Shown: positions 1 to 7,953, counted from the first letter of the stretch. The stretch: DNA of 9,476 nt from Saprospiraceae bacterium (GCA_013002625.1 JABDJE010000187.1:1-9476), one strand, 5' to 3'. Program-made: numbers and translations. The notes: generated from the sequence alone by a model not told the origin.

Positions 1-1
1 G

Positions 2-1132
2 AATCACTGTGGTCATAAGCATTGGTGGATGGACGACTTGCCTTTTGATGATTGGATCAATTTTCAGCAAGAAGGATATATCAATACCAATCATCGCAAG
101 ACGACCTTGGTAGACCCCTATGTGGCAGAAAGCGACAGAGAGCTTCTAACCAATGGATGGTTCGTTGAACAAATGCCAGACTTGAATCAACGCAATCCTT
201 ACATGGCGACTTATTTAATTCAAAATTCAATCTGGTGGATTGAGTACGCCGATCTAACTGGCATTAGACAGGATACCTACTCATATCCATTCCGTAAATT
301 CATGACTGATTGGACCTGTGCCATAAAAAATGAATATCCTGATTTTAATATTGTTGGTGAAGAATGGGTTGAAGAGCCTGCCATCATTGCCTATTGGCAA
401 GAGGGTAAAATTAACCATGACGGTTATGTGAGTTGCTTGCCTTCTCTCATGGACTTCCCTTTATGTTTCACGGTGCATAAGGCCTTAAATGAAGAAGAGC
501 AATGGGGTAAAGGCCTTACCCGGCTTTATGAAATATTGGGAATGGACTTCCTATATGCTGACCCTGATAATCTGGTGATCTTTCCTGACAACCACGATAT
601 GAGTAGAATCTTCACCCAGGTAAATGAGGACTATGATCTATTCAAAATTGCAATAGCTTATTTTTTGACAACGCGCGGAATACCACAAATATATTATGGT
701 ACAGAAATCCTTATGGCAAATCCAGGTACAGATAGTCACGGAGTAATTAGATCTGACTTTCCGGGAGGTTGGTCCAATGATACAATAAACGCATTTACAC
801 AAAAAGGTTTGGCAGCCAACCAAATAGAGGCCCAAAACTGGATGAAGACCATTTTGAATTGGAGAAAAAATGCATCTGTGATCCACGATGGTAAAATGAT
901 GCATTATGAGCCAAGAGATGGTGTGTATGTGTATTTCAGATATGATGCATCCAATACTGTCATGGTGGTTATTAACAAGAATGATGATGTATCAAGCCTT
1001 GATCTGGAACGATTTGATGAGAGGCTAAATGGATTTAACGAAGGCAGGGATGTCTTAACGAACTATCGTTATAACTTGTCAAAAGGTATTGAGGTATTGG
1101 CCAGATCAATTACCATTATTGAACTTGATTAA
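2..1132 (+). CDS. GH13 α-amylase-family enzyme, neopullulanase/cyclomaltodextrinase (SusA-like) type, 5'-truncated
   Basis: This enzyme hydrolyses α-1,4 (perhaps also α-1,6) bonds in maltooligosaccharides, cyclodextrins or pullulan. The reading frame is open to the left edge: the nine codons before the first ATG (position 29) read NHCGHKHWW and continue into MDDLP. This is the family's conserved NH.G..HWWM.DLP stretch, so that ATG is internal and the N-terminus is missing. Numbering from that internal Met, region II is GIRQD with nucleophile D82 (272-274), region III is VGEEW with acid/base E111 (359-361), and region IV is PDNHD with D190 (596-598). The full GH13 triad is therefore present. 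Residues 210-245 (GIPQIYYGTE and after) fit the end of the barrel, and about 285-367 form the C-terminal β domain ending ITIIELD. There is no T9SS tail, so a periplasmic or lipoprotein location is inferred. The fusion amylase follows 68 bases downstream on the same strand, suggesting one operon. Exact specificity cannot be read from the visible part. Confidence 0.93.
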   Translation, partial: NHCGHKHWWMDDLPFDDWINFQQEGYINTNHRKTTLVDPYVAESDRELLTNGWFVEQMPDLNQRNPYMATYLIQNSIWWIEYADLTGIRQDTYSYPFRKFMTDWTCAIKNEYPDFNIVGEEWVEEPAIIAYWQEGKINHDGYVSCLPSLMDFPLCFTVHKALNEEEQWGKGLTRLYEILGMDFLYADPDNLVIFPDNHDMSRIFTQVNEDYDLFKIAIAYFLTTRGIPQIYYGTEILMANPGTDSHGVIRSDFPGGWSNDTINAFTQKGLAANQIEAQNWMKTILNWRKNASVIHDGKMMHYEPRDGVYVYFRYDASNTVMVVINKNDDVSSLDLERFDERLNGFNEGRDVLTNYRYNLSKGIEVLARSITIIELD

Positions 1133-1200
1133 ATAAGAATTACATTCAGGTCAATACTATCAAATTATGTACATTCGAAATTAAAGATTAAGTAAAATTT

Positions 1201-4200
1201 ATGAAGCTTAAATTTATCATCTCACTCATAGCTATGGGAAGTTCTGTTTGGCTTGCAGCCCAATCATTTGCAGATGCAACAGGCACAACGGGATTCAATG
1301 CGCAGGGTAAGAATAATGGAATAGCGGTAGGAGATTATAATGGCGATGGATTTGATGATATCTATGTCTCCACCAAGGAAGGACCGAATTTACTTTACAA
1401 AAACATGCGCAATAGTCAGTTCGAAGAAGTGGGTTCAGAATTGGGGCTGGACTATTCTGGTGAAAGCAATACGAGTATTTGGTTCGATCTTGAAAATGAC
1501 GGTGATTTGGATTTGTACGTTGGTAATTATTTAAGTCCTAATATTCTTTACAGAAATGATAATGGGCAATTTGTTGATATTACCCAGCAGTATATTGTAG
1601 GGTCAATCGGTCGTATCGTTACATTGAATGCAGCGGATATAGACAACGACGGGGACCTTGATATTTATGTTGGATATTTTAATGGTAGAAATAAACTATA
1701 TCGTAACGAAGGATCATACTTCATTGATGTGGCGGGTTTATGGGGCTTGAATGCCGAGAATCCTTCAATGGCAGCTATTTTCTTTGATTACGACAACGAT
1801 GGGGATCTTGATTTATACCAAACCAATGACGCCAATGTGCCCAATGAGTTATATAGAAATGAAGGTGATAAATTCACCGACGTGTCGGTTTCATCTGGTT
1901 TAAACTTTGCAGGTTTTGGCATGGGAGTGGATGTAGCGGACCTGGATAACGATGGATGGTTGGATATCTATGTCACCAATCTTTATGAAAATGTGCTTTT
2001 CCAAAATAGAGGTGACGGGACTTTTCATGATTTGTCATCCATTTCCAACACCGATGATATTGGGATGGGATGGGGTACCTTGATCTTTGATTGTAATAAT
2101 GATGGTTTGAAAGACATATACCTTGGCAATGATACCTACTTCGGTGTCCAGGGCGTAAAATATCCCAATCGCTTATTTGAAAATCTGGGGAGTTTTATTT
2201 TCTACGGCCATTCTGACAATAGTGTTGTGTCATCACCATTTGCTACCTACGGCGCTGCAGCCATTGATTTGGAAAACGACGGAAGACTGGATTTGGCATT
2301 GGCAAATTCAGGGTCGGATGGCAATCAGTTTTTTAGAAATGAAAGCGCTCCAAAGAATTTTGTATCCGTCAATTTAATTGGTAAGCAATCCAATCATTTT
2401 GGAATTGGAGCGAGGCTGGAATTATATTACCCCGGTGGCCAGCAAAATGATATTATAACCTGTGGTTCAGGCTATGCTTCGCAAAGTACAACCACTGCAA
2501 ATTTTGGATTAGATGAAACCGAACAAATTGACAGTCTGGTTATTGCATGGCCTTCTGGTCACAAACAGACCATAAATGATGTAAGACTGAATCAATTGAA
2601 CACGATTGAAGAAGACAAGGGTGTTCAGGCATTGGGACAAGTGGTATGGACTGATCCACCATTTCCTACTCAATTTGATGATGTAACCGTATTTTTTGAT
2701 GCAAAAGAAGGCAATGGCGCCCTTCAGGGCTTCACAGGGCAAGTATTTGCGCACACAGGTGTAATTACGAACCAAAGCAGCAATGGCACTGACTGGAGAA
2801 ATGTGGTGGGCAACTGGGGCACATTTGATTCCAGAGTACTCATGACAAATGAAGGCGATGATATTTACTCTATCAGTTATAATATTGAAGATTTTTATGG
2901 AATTGGGCAGGGCGAAGAGGTATTGCAACTGGCCTTCGTCTTCAGAAATCAGAACGGTACAATTGTAGGGCGGGATGCTGAAGGCTCTGATATATTTACG
3001 GATGTATTTCCACCCGATGAAGGATTATTGGCCACAATCAACGCTCCAATTGACAACCATACGGTTGTATTTTTAGGAGATTCATTGCGCATTCAGATGC
3101 AGGTCAATAAAAGGGCATTTGTACACATCACCAATGATGGACAAGAGGTGTTTGCCGATAGTACAGATTTGGTTGATTTTTATTTGAATGACCTACAACT
3201 GGGGAGCCATGAACTGTTGTTCAATATCAGCGATGAGAATGATTCGGTTCAATTGTCACGTACTTATCTTGTATTAGATGTCAATCAGAATTTAATGGAT
3301 CCACCAGTGGGCGTAAGAGATGGCGTTAATACATTGAACGATTCAAGCCTGATTTTCCAGTTGTATGCACCACAAAAGGATTATTCTTTTTTTCTATGTC
3401 CCGCTAATAACTTTCAGCTTCATGAAGATTATCTGATGCACAAAAGCTTGGATGGAAATAATTACTGGATTGAATTACCGCGCGAGTTGTTCAGCAATAA
3501 GAATAATATTTATCAGTATCTGGTGGATGGCACAATAACAATAGCTGATCCTTATTCCAAGATTATTCTTGACCCCAATAATGATCCTTTTATAGAAGAT
3601 GCAGTCATGGACCCCTTGCCGGAATATCCATCCGGATTAACAAGCGGGAATGTGACTGTTATTGATATGAATAATGGAGCTTATGATTGGGAGGTAGAAA
3701 ACTTTGAAGCTCCTGATAAACCAGATCTTGTCATCTATGAATTATTGATCCGTGATTTTCTGGAAGACCATAGTTATACTTCACTCATAGATAGTCTTGA
3801 TTATTTGCAACGGCTTGGTGTAAATGCCATTGAGCTCATGCCGATATTTGAATTTGAAGGCAATATCTCATGGGGTTACAATCCTTCCTTCCATTTAGCG
3901 GTAGACAAGTATTATGGAAGCGTGAATGATTTGAAAAGATTCATTGATGAAGCGCACAAAAGAGGTATTGCAGTGATTTTGGATGTGGTATTCAACCATG
4001 CATTCAGTCAAAGCCCTCTGGCGCAATTATATTGGAACAGTTCCGATTTCAAACCAGCAGCCAATAATCCGTATTTAAATGTAGATCCCAAACATCCTTT
4101 TAATGTAGGTTATGACTTCAATCATGAAAGTGCAGCGACCAAACAGTGGGTGAAACGCAATCTTGAACAGTGGATAGAGGAGTTTAAATTCGATGGGTTC

Positions 4201-5394
4201 AGGTTTGATTTATCGAAAGGATTCACTCAGCTTAATTCTGGCAATGATGCAGGATTGATGTCACGGTATGATGCTGGCAGAATTGAAATTCTTAAAGAAT
4301 ATGCTGACTATATCTGGTCATTGGATGATGACAGCTATGTCATACTTGAGCATTTTGCCAACAATGATGAGGAAACAGAACTGGCTAATTATGGCATGAT
4401 GTTATGGGGGAATAGCACCTTTGATTTTGCAGAATCGGCCATGGGCTACAGTCAAAATTTGGATTGGGCAGATTATAAAGAAAGGGGCTGGAATGATCCA
4501 CATTTGGTGGCATATATGGAGAGCCATGATGAAGAACGCATGTTGTATAAGCTCAAGAATTTTGGTGATCGAAATTCAGAATACAGTACACGCGTGCTTG
4601 AAAATGCTGTAGAACGGGTTGCGGCTGCTGCAACGATTTTCTATTCAATTCCAGGCCCTAAAATGCTATGGCAATTTGGTGAGTTGGGCTACGATTTTTC
4701 TATAAATTATTGTCCTAATGGCACGATAAACGAAAGTTGTCGCGTTGATCCCAAGCCTATACGTTGGGATTATCTGGATAACGAATACAGACAAGAGCTT
4801 TATAATGTAATGGGTAATATTATTCATTTAAAAACAAATTATCCAAGCTTTTCAACGGACGACTATGTGTTTAATGATGGCAATTTCTTTTTGAAAACAG
4901 TCAATTTGTATCACCCGGAGATGGATGCGGTAAGTATGGCTAATTTCCGAATTACCAATTCAAGCTTAAATCCCAAATTCCCCTATGAAGGAACTTGGTA
5001 TGAGTACTTTACCGGAGACAGTTTGCTTGTGGTCGATACCCAGGAGAAGTTGGAATTTCAACCAGGTGAATACCGTATCTATACTTCTAAGCCTATAAGT
5101 CCACCTAATGGATTTACCACTTCAGTGAAGGAATCGGTCTACAGTACCATTGATGCCTTGTATCCTAATCCGGTGCGTGCAGGGGAAGATGTGTATTTGG
5201 AATTACAATCTTATGGTCTTATCGTAAGAAGCAATCTTGTAAATGTCACCGGTCAACGCATCGCATTAGATATAGCCACTCATCAATTTGGCGCAACAAT
5301 TAGTATTCCAGATGTGGAAGCCGGCGTTTATTTTGTTGAAATATTTACAGAGGATAATGTGATTTATAATAGTAAGGTGGTGGTTATAGAGTAG
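1201..5394 (+). CDS. Secreted fusion: FG-GAP/VCBS propeller + ASPIC/UnbV + GH13 amylase + T9SS type A sorting domain
   Basis: This is a complete 1397-residue secreted multidomain α-glucan hydrolase. Residues 1-21 are a signal peptide (KLK, hydrophobic core, LAA-Q). Residues about 40-385 hold seven FG-GAP/VCBS repeats with acidic D-x-(D/N/E)-x-D-G-x-x-D loops. Residues about 385-468 match ASPIC/UnbV (GIGARLEL, then WPSG). Residues about 479-603 are the β domain that usually begins Bacteroidota amylases right after the signal peptide (VVWTDPPFPT, FAHTGVIT, FVFRN). Residues about 608-695 look Ig-like, and about 715-795 resemble a CBM48/E-set (LYAPQK, ADPYS). The GH13 barrel spans about 840-1215: region I DVVFNH 928-933, region II GFRFD with nucleophile D1003, region III VILEHF with E1050, region IV ESHD with D1110. 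A C-terminal β domain follows. Residues about 1314-1397 are a T9SS type A tail (YPNP at 1321, GVYFVEI). No second signal peptide lies at the 470-480 junction, so this reads as a true fusion. No Shine-Dalgarno is visible, which is normal for the phylum. Confidence 0.95.
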   Translation: MKLKFIISLIAMGSSVWLAAQSFADATGTTGFNAQGKNNGIAVGDYNGDGFDDIYVSTKEGPNLLYKNMRNSQFEEVGSELGLDYSGESNTSIWFDLENDGDLDLYVGNYLSPNILYRNDNGQFVDITQQYIVGSIGRIVTLNAADIDNDGDLDIYVGYFNGRNKLYRNEGSYFIDVAGLWGLNAENPSMAAIFFDYDNDGDLDLYQTNDANVPNELYRNEGDKFTDVSVSSGLNFAGFGMGVDVADLDNDGWLDIYVTNLYENVLFQNRGDGTFHDLSSISNTDDIGMGWGTLIFDCNNDGLKDIYLGNDTYFGVQGVKYPNRLFENLGSFIFYGHSDNSVVSSPFATYGAAAIDLENDGRLDLALANSGSDGNQFFRNESAPKNFVSVNLIGKQSNHFGIGARLELYYPGGQQNDIITCGSGYASQSTTTANFGLDETEQIDSLVIAWPSGHKQTINDVRLNQLNTIEEDKGVQALGQVVWTDPPFPTQFDDVTVFFDAKEGNGALQGFTGQVFAHTGVITNQSSNGTDWRNVVGNWGTFDSRVLMTNEGDDIYSISYNIEDFYGIGQGEEVLQLAFVFRNQNGTIVGRDAEGSDIFTDVFPPDEGLLATINAPIDNHTVVFLGDSLRIQMQVNKRAFVHITNDGQEVFADSTDLVDFYLNDLQLGSHELLFNISDENDSVQLSRTYLVLDVNQNLMDPPVGVRDGVNTLNDSSLIFQLYAPQKDYSFFLCPANNFQLHEDYLMHKSLDGNNYWIELPRELFSNKNNIYQYLVDGTITIADPYSKIILDPNNDPFIEDAVMDPLPEYPSGLTSGNVTVIDMNNGAYDWEVENFEAPDKPDLVIYELLIRDFLEDHSYTSLIDSLDYLQRLGVNAIELMPIFEFEGNISWGYNPSFHLAVDKYYGSVNDLKRFIDEAHKRGIAVILDVVFNHAFSQSPLAQLYWNSSDFKPAANNPYLNVDPKHPFNVGYDFNHESAATKQWVKRNLEQWIEEFKFDGFRFDLSKGFTQLNSGNDAGLMSRYDAGRIEILKEYADYIWSLDDDSYVILEHFANNDEETELANYGMMLWGNSTFDFAESAMGYSQNLDWADYKERGWNDPHLVAYMESHDEERMLYKLKNFGDRNSEYSTRVLENAVERVAAAATIFYSIPGPKMLWQFGELGYDFSINYCPNGTINESCRVDPKPIRWDYLDNEYRQELYNVMGNIIHLKTNYPSFSTDDYVFNDGNFFLKTVNLYHPEMDAVSMANFRITNSSLNPKFPYEGTWYEYFTGDSLLVVDTQEKLEFQPGEYRIYTSKPISPPNGFTTSVKESVYSTIDALYPNPVRAGEDVYLELQSYGLIVRSNLVNVTGQRIALDIATHQFGATISIPDVEAGVYFVEIFTEDNVIYNSKVVVIE
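1333..2292 (+). repeat. Seven FG-GAP/VCBS repeats inside the fusion amylase, about 50-residue period
   Basis: Acidic calcium-type loops begin at protein residues 45, 96, 146, 196, 247, 297 and 356, giving spacings of 51, 50, 50, 51, 50 and 59. Examples are DYNGDGFDD, DIDNDGDLD, DLDNDGWLD and DCNNDGLKD. Most repeats also carry a (L/V)-(Y/F)-x-N step about 15 residues later (LLYKN, ILYRN, KLYRN, ELYRN, VLFQN, RLFEN, QFFRN). Seven units match the number expected for an integrin-type seven-bladed β-propeller with Ca-binding loops. The sixth loop (DCNNDGLKD) deviates most, having C and N in place of acidic or hydrophobic residues. The period is seen in the sequence; the propeller fold and metal binding are inferred from the family. 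Confidence 0.9.
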
Positions 5395-5790
5395 GGGATT
5401 AAGGAATAATTTCAAAGTTTAAGTTAGGGTTCTACAGGTGGACGGGATTAGTTATCTACTAAAAGTGATTTCTTTAGAATAAACAAAGCTGGTATAATTT
5501 ACATCTTAATGCTGGACTGCTCTGCAATGCATGCCAACAGGGGTTGGTGGAAGCAAAGGTGCATAATTAATATGTTAAGCAAGATCAGCCAACGTGAAGT
5601 AGCTGTAGTTTGGCTCTACCTAAAGCGTACGAAATAACACGGCATATTATCAATCAATACTATGATGTCCTAAGATTTAGAATTTATTTTTCTTTTCTAG
5701 AATTTGTTCCTTATAATAAGACTAGCTAACTTAATCCGAGGTAAGAATGATTCGATATAAATAAACATGCCAGAATTTTAATAGAATTTA
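5395..5790. other. 396-base gene-free stretch with a composition change near 5640
   Basis: No confident gene or RNA lies here. Positions 5521-5640 have 52 G+C in 120 bases (43%), like the amylase genes. Positions 5641-5700 drop to 15 in 60 (25%), like the two genes that follow. This places a likely left boundary of the AT-rich segment around 5640. A small open frame of 42 codons (5509-5637, +) is present but unsupported. A short hairpin at 5534-5547 (CCAAC, loop AGGG, GTTGG) has no following T run, so it is not a convincing terminator for the amylase transcript. I see no tRNA, no integrase site I can recognise and no insertion sequence ends. Confidence 0.6.
5703..5734 (+). promoter_or_regulatory. 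Possible Bacteroidota-type promoter for the two-gene cassette
   Basis: TTTG at 5703-5706 is followed after 20 bases by TAACTTAA at 5727-5734. The Bacteroidota housekeeping pattern is TTTG, about 19-23 bases, then TAnnTTTG. The distal box matches fully. The proximal box matches only TAnnTT, so this is a weak call. Transcription would start roughly at 5740, leaving a leader of about 50 bases before the ATG at 5791. That start has no Shine-Dalgarno but has an AT-rich upstream region. Confidence 0.25.
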
Positions 5791-6444
5791 ATGGATAAAG
5801 TCGGTAAAACAAACTACTTATTATTAGTATTAAAGTCAATTGCTTCAAGCATTCCTGTAGCGGCATCTATTTCTACGGCAATTTCAGAGCTAGAAAATAA
5901 TGATCAAATACAATCTATTAAAAGCCTTTGTAATGAGTTGGAAATGAAATTGTCATTGGATAAATCTATTATTGAAGATGTCAATGTAGAACTTAATTTA
6001 TTAAAGCAAGTGATCGAATCTTATCAACTGACCGATAGTAAAGAAAGAAGGGATATTCTTATAAATTTAATTATTAACCATATCAAATCCAGTAAGGATT
6101 CTAAATCAAGATTACTTGAATATCATTTAATAGATGCAATTAAGATTTGTGGAGGACATCATTTAAATATCTTAAATCAATTAAAAGAAAAAGAGTGTAA
6201 GTATCAAACCTTACTAGCAAACTCAAAGTTTGAGGATGATAATAGCTCAGATATTGAGTTATTTATTATTACTCTATTTGATTTGGAAAAATATCTTCTT
6301 GTATCCAGCCACCAGCCTGCGCATAACAGTCTTCTAAATAAGTTTAACCCAAGGAACCACATTGGTAGTAATTATACAAACCGGATTTATAAGATTTCAG
6401 AAATAGGAAAAGCGTTTTTAAAATTTAGTCTAAATGTCATTTAA
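5791..6444 (+). CDS. Hypothetical protein, 217 aa, hydrophobic N-terminus and helical body; first gene of an AT-rich pair
   Basis: I do not recognise the family. Residues 9-32 are a hydrophobic/small-residue stretch (LLLVLKSIASSIPVAASIS) that could be a membrane-associating or buried helix. Residues about 33-80 are predicted helical with a charged heptad-like pattern, and 84-135 are again helical and Lys/Glu-rich. The C-terminus (about 196-214: NRIYKISEIGKAFL) resembles the last strand and helix of a winged-helix domain of the 'Y.LTELG..FL' type. This layout, with a hydrophobic 'SxPxxxxxx' helix, helical middle and wHTH-like end, recalls uncharacterised bacterial defence-associated proteins, but I cannot assign one. 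The start is ATG 5791, since an in-frame stop lies three codons upstream (5782-5784). The stop overlaps the next gene's start by 11 bases, implying coupled translation. G+C is low (16 of 60 at 5881-5940). Confidence 0.75.
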   Translation: MDKVGKTNYLLLVLKSIASSIPVAASISTAISELENNDQIQSIKSLCNELEMKLSLDKSIIEDVNVELNLLKQVIESYQLTDSKERRDILINLIINHIKSSKDSKSRLLEYHLIDAIKICGGHHLNILNQLKEKECKYQTLLANSKFEDDNSSDIELFIITLFDLEKYLLVSSHQPAHNSLLNKFNPRNHIGSNYTNRIYKISEIGKAFLKFSLNVI

Positions 6445-7798
6445 AGTAAAAGATATATGGAAGGCATATCAAATCATGACGAGTCATTGCCAATACTTTG
6501 ACTTGGTAAGAAGTGATTTAGAATACTTAAACAAAGATCAAAGATTATTATACGATATTGATTCATACGACGTAAATACTATTTTATTTAAAAACAATAT
6601 TTATTTACATAACTCTCCCCAACATTATAAGTCAATAAGATCTCTTTGGACTCAATTCATCGAAGACAGTAGCAAGAGTGATAATATAACATTAACAATT
6701 AGCCCTTTGGCTATATTCGAGACTGTTGCAAATATTAAAAGGAATGTTGCGCGCTTAGAAAGTGATACTACTTTTAAGTATTTAAAATCTAAAGGATTTG
6801 ATAAAGAGATCAAAGAATTAACTGATAAAATAATAAGCACTCAACAGGGTAATCATTCAATTCCTTGGAAGGATGTTTCGTCTGACTTGAAGCGAGTTTG
6901 GTTAATCTCTAAAAGAGTATTAAATCTTTTGGAAGGGATGAATGACGACGAAGAAAGTGGTTTGCGTAAGTTACTTACGTTAATAGCTACAAGCAGAATT
7001 CAGTATTTGGATGACTACCTTAAAGCTGAGAATATTTCGATGCGTGAATCTGATTTTGATATTAACAAGGCAAAGAAATTTGATTTTGATAGAGGGATGA
7101 ATTATTTAAAACAAAATCGGTGGTCTACAAAAAATCAGGAATTCTTTAGTTCTGTTGATATGTTACGAATGGCATCTGCTGCTAATTTGCATAATAGATT
7201 GAGAACGAAGGGCGTTAGAAACCACATTGTTAGTAATGGTCAACATACACTTACGGCTTGGAATCAGTCTTGGAACGGTAAAATGGAGTCTGCCCCATTT
7301 AGACCATCGCAATCTGTAGGGTATCTAGGGCGTGTGATCGACTATACCCGGCATAATACTAAGGAGGCAATAGAAGAAATAAGAGAAGCTTTCCAACACA
7401 CAAAAAGAATAAAAAGATATTTAGAAAAACATCAAGAAATAATTGATATAAAATCAAGGAAAAAAAGTGTAAAGGATAATCAAAACATAGAAGTGCAAAT
7501 TTCAAATAGGCTGAATCTGCAATTGTTGGATTGGCAATCGGCGTACATGGACCTTTATAGTCCTAAGGAAAAAATAGACCTGTTTGATAATCTTCCTCAA
7601 GTCAACTTAAATGAGATTCAGAGATTGAAAAGATTAACTGAAAATGAACTATCAAGAAAAGAAATTTCAGGTGAAATTAAGACAGCAACTAAAAACTTGA
7701 TTGATGAATATTCAGAAATTTTTGATTTCGAAAAATTACCGCTTTTTGGTCCAATAGGAGAGGAGTATATTAATCTTCAAAAATGGTTAAATGGATAA
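6434..7798 (+). CDS. Hypothetical protein, 454 aa, possible PIN-like nuclease domain; second gene of the AT-rich pair
   Basis: I cannot name the family. Residues about 36-275 show a spacing that recalls PIN-like ribonucleases. An acidic strand comes first (LLYDIDSYDVNTIL, D41/D43/D46). A helix with E96 follows a β strand (LTISPLAIFETVANI, codon 6719-6721). Then VDMLRMASAAN carries D242 (7157-7159). Next is HIVSNGQHTL, the place where PIN proteins often have 'V(S/T)xD', here with Gly instead of Asp. A long helical insertion (105-225) separates the second and third elements. Residues 257-264 also form an R-x6-H string, which HEPN RNases can show, but without other HEPN support. The C-terminal third (300-454) is helical and Lys/Arg-rich (RIKRYLEKH, KSRKK), possibly for nucleic-acid or partner contact. 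There is no signal peptide or membrane segment, so it is probably cytoplasmic. The ATG at 6434 lies inside the end of the upstream gene, so the two are probably made together. The nuclease reading is inference. Confidence 0.75.
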   Translation: MSFKVKDIWKAYQIMTSHCQYFDLVRSDLEYLNKDQRLLYDIDSYDVNTILFKNNIYLHNSPQHYKSIRSLWTQFIEDSSKSDNITLTISPLAIFETVANIKRNVARLESDTTFKYLKSKGFDKEIKELTDKIISTQQGNHSIPWKDVSSDLKRVWLISKRVLNLLEGMNDDEESGLRKLLTLIATSRIQYLDDYLKAENISMRESDFDINKAKKFDFDRGMNYLKQNRWSTKNQEFFSSVDMLRMASAANLHNRLRTKGVRNHIVSNGQHTLTAWNQSWNGKMESAPFRPSQSVGYLGRVIDYTRHNTKEAIEEIREAFQHTKRIKRYLEKHQEIIDIKSRKKSVKDNQNIEVQISNRLNLQLLDWQSAYMDLYSPKEKIDLFDNLPQVNLNEIQRLKRLTENELSRKEISGEIKTATKNLIDEYSEIFDFEKLPLFGPIGEEYINLQKWLNG

Positions 7799-7815
7799 AA
7801 TAGTTATGAGGGTCA

Positions 7816-7845
7816 TAGTAGTAAATGGGCGTTTTTTGACTACTA
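7816..7845 (+). other. Inverted repeat just after the two-gene cassette
   Basis: TAGTAGT (7816-7822) and ACTACTA (7839-7845) are perfect 7-base complements around a 16-base loop. It begins 17 bases after the stop of the 454-residue gene, so it may form a 3' hairpin on that mRNA. The six T's lie inside the loop (7832-7837) rather than after the stem, so it does not look like a standard rho-independent terminator. It may be a stability element, a cassette-end mark, or chance. Confidence 0.3.
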
Positions 7846-7953
7846 GAAGAAAGTAACTTAATTAAAATATATCTCCTGCTAAGTTAGACTTTAACCAGCT
7901 AATTTATTAAAAGCATTAATTAAGATTCCATCTAGCTTCAAATTTTAAAAACT

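Noticed and set aside
29..31. ATG as the start of the first GH13 gene
   Set aside because: The codons before it encode the conserved NH.G..HWW part of the family, so it is an internal Met in WWMDD.
2509..2928. 139-codon minus-strand open frame
   Set aside because: It lies wholly inside the fusion amylase gene, whose domains are clear in the other strand, and its translation shows no domain or plausible start signal.
5572..5595. Integron attC-like site (GTTAAGC near 5575)
   Set aside because: The matching inverse core (RYYYAAC) is missing at the right spacing, and no integron integrase or cassette array is present.
6691..7233. HEPN nuclease (R-x6-H at residues 257-264) as the main call for the 454-residue protein
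   Set aside because: The string is isolated and lies between putative PIN-like elements; no paired HEPN helices or polar residue at the usual place is evident, so it is kept only as an alternative.
5720..7885. Short shared strings (TAACTTAAT at 5727 and 7854; CTAACTTA at 5726 and inverted near 7879) as insertion-end repeats
   Set aside because: They are only 8-9 bases, AT-rich and not placed symmetrically at both composition boundaries; chance matches are expected in such sequence.
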